DNA of 64,000 bases from Pseudopyrenochaeta lycopersici (taxonomy: Eukaryota > Ascomycota > Dothideomycetes > Pleosporales > Pseudopyrenochaetaceae): contig NHZP01000014.1 in assembly GCA_003313425.1 (NCBI GenBank), positions 992,001-1,056,000 on the forward strand. The letters are read 5' to 3'. Every line of letters starts with the position of its first letter. Position 1 is the first letter of the stretch. Both the position numbers and the translations under genes were made by a program. The notes under the pieces are model-generated. The model saw nothing but the letters and a program-made list of their open reading frames with translations. It did not search any database and was not told the DNA's origin. Shown one piece after another: positions 56,752 through 64,000 of this stretch.

Positions 56752-58560
56752 ATGGATCTCAGCAGCCTGAAGGACCAAGTGAGCAACCTCACGCTCTACG
56801 ACCTCAAGGCCGGTTTCCGCAAAGCCCAGAATGGTACGCTCCAAGTGCACAGCAGAGGGCCACTTGGCCAGCTGGCCAAAGCTAATGCGCTGCAGCCGTC
56901 ATGAACTACACCGAGATGGAGGCCAAGGTGCGCGAGGCAACCAACAACGAGCCTTGGGGTAAGCAGGCCCGCCGGCGGCGTAGCAATGGTCACTGACAGA
57001 GGCCAAGGTGCATCCTCGAGCGCGCTGCAGGAGATTGCCAATGCAACCTTCAATTAGTAGGCTACGCATGGCAGTAACCGTGGCCGCCACCGCTGACGTG
57101 TGCAGTCAATTGCTGAACGAAATCATGCCCATGATCTACAAGCGCTTCACAGAAAAGGCGTCGGAGGAGTGGAGGCAGATCTACAAGGTACCTGGCACTC
57201 CGCTACTGCCCACCACGGCCGACTGACAGCCCAGGCCCTGCAACTGCTCGAGTTCCTGATCAAAAACGGGTCGGAACGAGTCATCGACGATGCGCGCGCC
57301 CACGTCTCGCTGCTCAAGATGCTGCGCCAGTTTCACTTCATCGACCAGAATGGCAAGGACCAGGGCATCAACGTGCGGAACCGCGCCAAGGAGCTCGCCG
57401 AACTCCTCAGCGATGTCGACCGCATCCGCACCGAGCGCAAGAAGGCACGAGCGAACCGCAACAAGTTTGGTGGTGTCGAGGGCGGAGCCGGCCTCGGCGC
57501 AGGCGGCTTCTCCGGCAGTGGAGGCTTCTCAGGTGGCAGCGGCGGCGGCGGCGGCGGCGGCGGCAGTAGCAGTAGATACGGCGGGTTTGGCAGCGAGTCT
57601 GCAGACTTTGGCGGCTACAGCGGGGGGGTCTACGGCGACGGAGGTGGCTTTGGCGGACAGCAATCTGGCTTCGCAGACACGCAGCAGCGCCGCGATCGTT
57701 TCGATGAATACGACGAGTACGACGAGGGCGAGACTGCAGCCAGCCCCCCGCCACGGCGGAAAGAGAACACAAGCCACCAGGTCAGGAAAGAGGCAAAGAA
57801 GGAGGAACCCAAGCCAAAAGCACCTGCCCCCGTGGCTGATCTACTTGCCTGGGATGATGAGCCCACACCAGCCTCGAGCTCGGCAGGAAAGCAACCCGTG
57901 GCTGCTGCTGCTGCTGCTGCTGCTGCTCCAGGGAACGACTTTGGGGATGACGACGATTTCGACGATTTCCAGTCTGCAGCGCCCGCGCCTTTTGCAGCAG
58001 CCCCCGTTGCGAACCCAAGCGGCCCCGCCTTCAATATCGCGCCTCCAGCGTCTACATCTACTATAACCTCGTCCACGCAGTTTGCCGCACCGCAGCCGCA
58101 GTCCGCTGCCCAAAACAACAACCTAAACGACCTGTTTGCTACAGTGTCACCAGCCCCCGCCACGAACCAGTTTGCCTCGCCTCCGCCACCAACACGGTCG
58201 AACCTCACTCAGGCTCCGCAGCCGAGTGGATATCAAGCCACAGGTCCAAATTATTTCACGTCTGTTCAGACGGGCGCCCCCCAGTCTGGCGCTTCTTCAC
58301 CCTCAGTCATGTCGCCCGGGGCCAAGATCGGAGGGGCACCACCAAAGAAAGCCGGAGGTGATGCGTTTGCGTCTTTACTCGGCTCCGCGCCAAAGAAGAG
58401 CCAGACACCGACCCAAAAGATCACCATGGGTGACCTGGCCAAGCAGAAGACGAGTCAAGGCCTCTGGGGCGCCCCAACATCGAGTACTGGCACCCCTGCT
58501 GCGCAACCATCACAGTCAGGGCCTAAGCCTGGAGGTGCCCTGGGTGATTTGCTTGGTTAA
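56752..58560 (+). CDS. ENTH-domain epsin (Ent3/Ent5-like clathrin adaptor)
   Basis: An endosome/trans-Golgi clathrin adaptor of 533 residues in five exons: 56752-56833, 56896-56958, 57008-57056, 57106-57187 and 57235-58560. The ENTH domain (residues about 15-150) was restored by the joins: YTEMEAKVREATNNEPWG, SSSALQEIANATFNYQLLNE, FTEKASEEWRQIYKALQLLE and LLKMLRQFHFIDQNGKDQGI. It binds phosphoinositides. Downstream are a Gly/Ser-rich stretch, acidic YDEYDEGE, LLAWDDEP, a run of nine Ala, and DFGDDDDFDDFQSAA. The last resembles acidic-Phe motifs bound by gamma-adaptin/GGA ears. The C-terminus ends GGALGDLLG. No ubiquitin-interacting motif is evident, which favours the Ent3/Ent5 branch over endocytic Ent1/2 (inference). 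Confidence 0.92.
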
Positions 58561-58931
58561 AGCGGATCTGAGTGACGGTTATGCTTGGTCTTGCGTGTGG
58601 ACATGTCGAATACAATGCAGCATTTTGCATGGCAAGAAGGAAAAGACTGGTGGAGGGACTTTGAGAGTATACGATAGCCGAAAACTATGATTATTTCTTT
58701 GGTGAAGCCATGGAGCAATCCTGGATTTGGATGGTTTTCGAGGGCCCTTTTCTCCGCAAACGCGCCCATGTGATTCGCCCATGTTTTTGATACCCCTGCC
58801 GCCACTCTAATCTCCGCCTCCGTCCTCCGCACCCACCAGCTCATCCCGACGCGCCCAGCATGTGAATATCTACTACTACAACTCCTCCCCAATTGTTTTG
58901 ATTTTTTTTTGTGTCTCCTGAGAATGCATCA
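58561..58931. other. Short intergenic region
   Basis: 371 bp between two plus-strand genes, with a T-run at about 58900-58908. No other feature is seen. Confidence 0.55.
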
Positions 58932-60938
58932 ATGCAGCTCTCGCGACTCCTCTTTTGTGTCGCCCTGCTTTGCGCTCCGGTAGCGCTAGTCGGCTCTGCC
59001 TGGCTCTACCTCTTCCCCATATTTCATGGTTGCGCGTTTCCCACGCCGCCCGCTACACATGCTCAGTCGATTGCACCATTTCGGCTTCTTGCTCTTGGTG
59101 ACCCGCAACTTGAAGGTGACTCGTCACTACCCGATCCAGAAGCACGCATCTTCCCGGCCGTCGAACACCTTCGTTCCCATTTGCGCGATGCAACAACTTT
59201 CAAGGCACGACAGGGCCTCGTAGTGGAAGCCGTGAAGGGGTTGGCTAGAGATGCAAAAAGATGGCTAGAAGGGCGGAGGAAGGCGATTGATTTGTGGGGT
59301 AATGACTGGTATCTCGCCCACATTGTGCGGACCCAACGGTGGTGGACAGAACCTACGCACATCAGCGTGCTGGGTGACTTGCTCGGTAGCCAATGGGTCA
59401 CCGACGGAGAGTTCGAGAAGAGGGCTGGGCGGTACTGGAATATTGTCATGAAGGGCTTGGAGAAGGTGCCCGACAGCATTTTTGGCGTGATTGAGAACGA
59501 CGAGGTAGCGGCGGCAGAAAAGGGACATGACCTGAAAGAGCCTGTCGAGGGCGGGGCAAGCGAAAGAGCAAATAGAGAGAGATTTGATGACGATGAAGAG
59601 GAAGCAGTTCAGGACAACATGGCCGAAGGAGAAGGGAACCAGGATCAAGGAAACAGCAAACAGAAGAGGAGGAAGATGTGGGGCGGTTTAACAGAAGTGC
59701 TCGGTGCAGACAAGAGCTGGGAGAAACGAGTCATTAACATTGCAGGAAATCACGATGTTGGATACGCAGGAGATATAGACGAGTCACGCATTGAGCGCTT
59801 CGAGAAGGCTTTTGGAAGCGTCAACTGGGATATTTGGTTCACGCTTCCAGAGAGTAATACCTCAACTACTTCCACAGAAGACTCGACCACGACAGACACA
59901 CCATTGCCACCGCCAGCCCTTCGCCTTGTTGTCCTCAACTCCATGAATCTCGACACCCCGGCCTGGTCATCCGATCTGCAGACAGAAACGTACTCTTTTG
60001 TAAATCACATCATCACCACCTCACGCCCCGTATACGATAAAACCCACGCCACCATTCTGCTCACCCATATTCCACTCGAGAAAGAAGCCGGAGTATGCGT
60101 CGATAGCCCCTATTTTGACTTCTTCGATGGAGGTCATGGTGTCAAGGAGCAAAATATGCTGAGCGATCACTCGAGTAAGATTGTGCTGGAGGGATTATTT
60201 GGGATGAGTGGGAGCAAAGATGCTGCAGGTGGGGGACTGGGCAGAAGAGGCGTCGTGGTCAATGGACATGACCACGCGGGCTGTGATGTTATTCACTGGA
60301 TCAGGCAACCAGGCATGGAAGATTCTTGCAACGCAAGCGCTGTGAGCCCAGAGGAAGCATATTGGCCTGCTATTCCGACCAGTGTTGCCGAACCTGCCAT
60401 CGCCTCTATGGCCAACTTTAGCGACGTTGTGTCACCACCGCTGAACGAGGTGAATCCTTTCCATGAAGCCAACGCCACAAGCCCATCTTTTGATAGAGAA
60501 GTCGGGCCCGAGGCTGTGACTCCAGATCCCGATTCATCACCCAAGTGGAAGACACGCCGCTTCCCACCTCTGCCTTATGACATCAGCACCACCCGTAAAT
60601 GCACAGCCATCAAACAATCTCCACATATTCGCGAAGTCACACTGCGCAGCATGATGGGCGAATTCTCCGGCTACGCAGGCTTCTTGTCCGCATGGTACGA
60701 TCCATTCATCGGCGAGAAAGGAGAATGGGTTTTCGAATTCAATACGTGTGGGGTCGGCGTCCAGCACTGGTGGTGGGGTGTCCATGTGGTAGACCTTATT
60801 ACGATTGTGTTGTTCGTAAGCGCCGGTTTCATGCATGTGTTAGAAAGAATGGTATTGACTAGGGAGGGAGAGGAAAAGAAAACGAAAGATCATGCAAGCA
60901 GCAAAGCGAAGACCGGTAAGCGTCTACTGGGGTTGTAG
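58932..60938 (+). CDS. TED1: Ted1/PGAP5-type metallophosphoesterase (GPI-anchor remodelling)
   Basis: A single-exon gene of 668 residues. It is an ER membrane enzyme of the Cdc1/Ted1/PGAP5 group that removes ethanolamine phosphate from GPI-anchor mannose (known for Ted1). The calcineurin-like metal motifs are in order: FRLLALGDPQLEGD (near residue 57), ISVLGDLLGSQWV, INIAGNHDVGYAGD, ILLTHIPLEKE and VVNGHDHAGCDVIHW. Membrane segments lie at residues about 8-32 and near the C-terminus (VVDLITIVLFVSAGFMHVLE), followed by a Lys-rich tail. An insert of about 60 acidic and Lys-rich residues sits between the second and third motifs. The ATG at 58932 is used because the frame upstream opens only at a GTG. 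The yeast paralogue Cdc1 is the main alternative. Confidence 0.85.
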   Translation: MQLSRLLFCVALLCAPVALVGSAWLYLFPIFHGCAFPTPPATHAQSIAPFRLLALGDPQLEGDSSLPDPEARIFPAVEHLRSHLRDATTFKARQGLVVEAVKGLARDAKRWLEGRRKAIDLWGNDWYLAHIVRTQRWWTEPTHISVLGDLLGSQWVTDGEFEKRAGRYWNIVMKGLEKVPDSIFGVIENDEVAAAEKGHDLKEPVEGGASERANRERFDDDEEEAVQDNMAEGEGNQDQGNSKQKRRKMWGGLTEVLGADKSWEKRVINIAGNHDVGYAGDIDESRIERFEKAFGSVNWDIWFTLPESNTSTTSTEDSTTTDTPLPPPALRLVVLNSMNLDTPAWSSDLQTETYSFVNHIITTSRPVYDKTHATILLTHIPLEKEAGVCVDSPYFDFFDGGHGVKEQNMLSDHSSKIVLEGLFGMSGSKDAAGGGLGRRGVVVNGHDHAGCDVIHWIRQPGMEDSCNASAVSPEEAYWPAIPTSVAEPAIASMANFSDVVSPPLNEVNPFHEANATSPSFDREVGPEAVTPDPDSSPKWKTRRFPPLPYDISTTRKCTAIKQSPHIREVTLRSMMGEFSGYAGFLSAWYDPFIGEKGEWVFEFNTCGVGVQHWWWGVHVVDLITIVLFVSAGFMHVLERMVLTREGEEKKTKDHASSKAKTGKRLLGL

Positions 60939-61796
60939 AAAAGATTTTGAGCATTTCTTATAGAACAGACATGGACGATGCTTGAGTCCAGAGTCACCAA
61001 ACCGAGCGAATGGTACGATATAGCACATAGAGCAAGGCGTTCCAGGCGCTAGACATTATTTGACAATGATAAATGTATAAAGGGCATCCACTTGATCCCT
61101 GTACTCTGGTGGCAATTGTATCTTTCATTCCTGCTCCATCAAAAGGTGGCCTTCGGAATGTCAGTGCAGGTCGTAAGACATGGATGAGTTTTAGAAGATC
61201 ACAACATGTTGCAGCTTCGAGGTGTGCAATGTCTGAGTGGCTGTAGGGTTTGTGTCTGTTCACCCCCGCAATGTCTCTTGCGGGGTAGAGATAAAAAGCA
61301 TACGGGATTCGTGCACCCCTACACGTCACCCCAGACGCCATTCGTCCTTTACCCGCGCTACCCCGTTATAATCTCCGCCGCTCGACGAGGGCAATACATA
61401 CTAAATGCATACTAAACAGCAAGTGTCACGTTTACATTTTAGTGAATTGTAGACCGGCCGGCTTCATTCCGGCTTCCGAGAAACGTGAGCGTCAATCTCA
61501 TAGTGAAGGACTATATGAACTAGGAAACATTCTCAACATGGACCACTTCCGGGACAACAATCACCGAAGATGGGTATATTGGGCGAGAATCAGCAAACGC
61601 AATTGATTACGAAAGGCTCGTCCGTGATACGCCTTGGTGTAAGCAAGGACTATGCGGAAATATGCGCGGAGGCTTTCCGTACCTCTTTGAGCTGAGCTCT
61701 TTTGGGTGTATAAAGAGCTCGATCGAACGTTCATGTACACAAGTTAGAGCTCTTTCTGAACCCAATCTTCCTCGGAAAGTCTCCGGTCTCGCAATT
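60939..61796. other. Intergenic region upstream of the GMC gene
   Basis: About 0.86 kb with no supported gene. A TATA-like element lies at 61710-61715. Confidence 0.5.
61710..61715 (+). promoter_or_regulatory. TATA box candidate of the GMC oxidoreductase
   Basis: TATAAA occurs 87 bp upstream of the ATG at 61797. It is identified by pattern and distance only. Confidence 0.4.
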
Positions 61797-63862
61797 ATGA
61801 CTCTTGAGCGCGCAGATTCAGTCAACCCATCAGAGGTCTACGATTATATCATCTGCGGGTAGGATACCCCGCGTCCATGACCAAAATCAAGCTTCGTCGG
61901 GTTCTCTTATACTTTGGTGTTCCGAGACTCAGGAGCGCTGGCTGACAGTAATAGCGGAGGTACATCAGGCTGCGTGATAGCAGGGCGCCTTGCCGAGGAT
62001 CTCGATGCTAAGATCCTCGTCTTAGAGGCTGGCCCAGATAATGCAGACCTGGAGAATGTTCATATGGCGGGTGGATGGAGCAAGAACTTCGATAGTGAAA
62101 CGGATTGGAACATCGTCACAGAACCTATGGGCAACATCGACAACAGGCAAGTGAAGGTTAGTCGAGGCCGATTTCTTGGTGGATCCAGCGGTGTCAATGG
62201 TACGCTGTGCATTCGCGGAACGAAGCAGGATTACGATGACTGGGGCCTGGACGAATGGACTGGCGAAAAGATGTTTGAGTACATGAAGAAGGTCTGTCTG
62301 ATCCTGGCCCATTCGTAAGCATTGGACGCGGGAACCGAGTTAACCCTCACAAAGGCAGAAACATTCCACGAAAAAGATTGGCACAAGGCCGAAAAATTAG
62401 TTCATGGCACTGATGGCCCTCTGCACATAGAACCACACGATCTTGCACCCATCTCAGAACGTGTCAAAGAGAGCATGATTGACCAAGGACTTCCATACCA
62501 CCCAGACATGTTCTCTACAGGTGAGTCGCCTCATGGATGCGGTGATGTTCCACGAACAGTTCATCAAGGCATCCGAACAACGGCTGCCGACTTCATCACG
62601 AAGGGCTACCGGCGAGAGAACATTACCATCAAAACGGATGTCACTGTTGATAAGCTTATCTTGTCGCCAAACTCGGGTGAGCTCACGGCGAGAGGTGTCG
62701 CTACGATATCGAAGGCTGGGAAAAAGGTCGAGTATCACGCTCGTAAAGAGGTCCTCGTTACAGCGGGTGCATACTGTAGTCCGCCGATTCTGATGCGTTC
62801 AGGAATAGGACCAAAGGAGGAGCTCGAGAAACACGGCATCGAGTGTGTTGTCGATCTTCCTGGCGTTGGCAAGAATCTCATGGACCATGTTGTACGTATA
62901 AACCAACCTGAACAGATTAGAATGTGGAGTGGAAGAATGCTCATTGACGGCTCTAGCTTTGCTTCATCTTCTACGAAGTCTCCCAACCCAACCTCACCAA
63001 TGACTACCTTGCCTACCACGACAACGCCATAGCGTCGACTTACCAACTATACCAAGAAAAGAAAACCGGCATTCTGTCAACATTTCCCTTTGGAATATTC
63101 GGCTATGCACGTCTCGACGAGCGGCTCCAGGACTCGGACCTCTGGAAGAACGCGAAGCGAAAGCCAGGCCGGGATCCTATGAACTTAACTAAAGACCAAC
63201 CAAACGTCGAATTCTGGAATACGGAGCTCTATGGCGGACCAAAACAGTACGCAGACTTCCCAGTCGACCACAAACATGTTTTCTCATTGTGTACACTGCT
63301 TTTCAATCAACATTCGCGTGGCTATGTCACTCTCCACTCCTCTGACCCCCTGGAGAACCCCATCGTAGACCATAAATACTTGGACGATCCATTGGACATG
63401 CTTGTCATGACTGAAGCATGTCGATTAGCCAACGAAATTGTCATGAATGGGAAAGGTACAAGGGACATTATCAAAGGAAGTTGGCCAGCTAATCTCGCAC
63501 ATCACAAGAATACTACGCGTGAAGACTGGGAGCCGCATGTTCGACAGCACGCAACAACTTGTGAGTCACTCACTTATTCTTTGATGGTTCTCTAGCCACC
63601 GATTACGCATCAACATGATCTGACGAATGCAGGCTACCACGCATCCGGTACTTGCAAGATGGGCACATCAGAGGACAGGAACGCTGTCCTTGACTCACGG
63701 CTCCGTGTCCATGGTGTACGCAATCTGCGCGTTGCAGATGTATCTTCAGTACCAATAGTCAACAACGGACACACACAGATGGTCGCATATGGCATTGGGG
63801 AAGGCGCCGCGGAGATGATCAAAGAAGACGCCGCAAAGTCGTTTCTGAAGCAAAACGCCTGA
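61797..63862 (+). CDS. GMC oxidoreductase (choline dehydrogenase / alcohol oxidase-like)
   Basis: A flavoenzyme of 589 residues in five exons: 61797-61858, 61955-62291, 62355-62891, 62957-63560 and 63633-63862. All joins keep frame, and intron 1 (95 bp) interrupts the FAD-binding loop, restoring DYIICGGGTSGCVIAGRLAE. Other landmarks are ILVLEAGPDN, the GMC signature region GRFLGGSSGVNGTLCIRGT, TAGAYCSPPILMRSGIGP, and the C-terminal CYHASGTCKMGTSED and VNNGHTQMVAYGIGEGA, carrying the active-site His pair. There is no signal peptide, so it is probably intracellular, unlike secreted aryl-alcohol oxidases or glucose oxidases. The oxidised alcohol is unknown. An upstream in-frame ATG at 61662 would overlap the TATA-like element, so 61797 is preferred. 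Confidence 0.9.
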
Positions 63863-64000
63863 GGTTGCCAAGACGGCAGTGTGAAAGGAAAGAGAATACT
63901 CAGGAGAGCTCCAAAGATTGATAGAGTCTCATATTTTGTCATTGTTTTGGATGTGTAACTGTGACTGAAGAAATTCAGGTAGGGAATCGTAGAAGTAAGC
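63863..64000. other. 3' flank of GMC gene to window end
   Basis: Nothing recognisable. Confidence 0.5.

Noticed and set aside
57290..58208. Long ORFs in other frames over the epsin gene
   Set aside because: They are low-complexity shadows of the GC-rich, repeat-rich epsin coding frame.

Overview
The window reads as nuclear DNA of a filamentous ascomycete (Pezizomycotina). I would guess Dothideomycetes, but that is inference from gene style. The evidence is short (49-95 bp) introns with GTAAGT-like donors and CTRAY-type branch sites, Zn2Cys6 regulators, fungal gene families, and two sharply different compartments. One compartment is GC-balanced and gene-bearing. The other is extremely AT-rich, poor in CpA, and full of mobile elements carrying transition-type damage of the kind left by repeat-induced point mutation (RIP).

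Bases 1-24,130 are an AT-rich repeat block with no intact gene. It begins with the 3' half of a Gypsy chromovirus and its LTR. Two almost identical 1-kb hAT-type elements follow in opposite orientation, each with its own perfect 8-bp target duplication. Next comes a nest: an outer LTR element is split by a 10.4-kb inner LTR element (9648-20067, paired 328-bp LTRs, 4-bp target duplication). The inner element is itself interrupted by a hAT transposon (12329-14110) and a 426-bp palindromic MITE (14153-14578). The block ends in Gypsy debris on the minus strand.

Bases 24,166-42,740 hold genes. A Zn2Cys6 regulator (-) and an anion:cation symporter-type MFS permease (+) are divergent. After a Tc1/mariner-like transposon (29932-32260) with a hAT MITE inside it, a DUF1445/D-glutamate cyclase-like gene (-) and a fused 5-oxoprolinase (+) form a second divergent pair around a 54-bp imperfect palindrome. 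Together these look like a small catabolic cluster for 5-oxoproline or a related lactam: uptake, regulation, cyclase and hydrolase. An NDUFAF3-like gene, a secreted Cys-rich single-pass membrane protein and a secreted beta-helix protein follow.

Bases 42,741-64,000 hold a second Zn2Cys6 regulator, proline dehydrogenase, a Cys/Met-metabolism PLP enzyme, a cyclophilin with a probable mitochondrial presequence, an ENTH-domain epsin, a Ted1-type metallophosphoesterase and a GMC oxidoreductase, separated by gene-poor gaps of up to 3 kb. Exon joins below were checked by hand for reading frame. No homology search was available.
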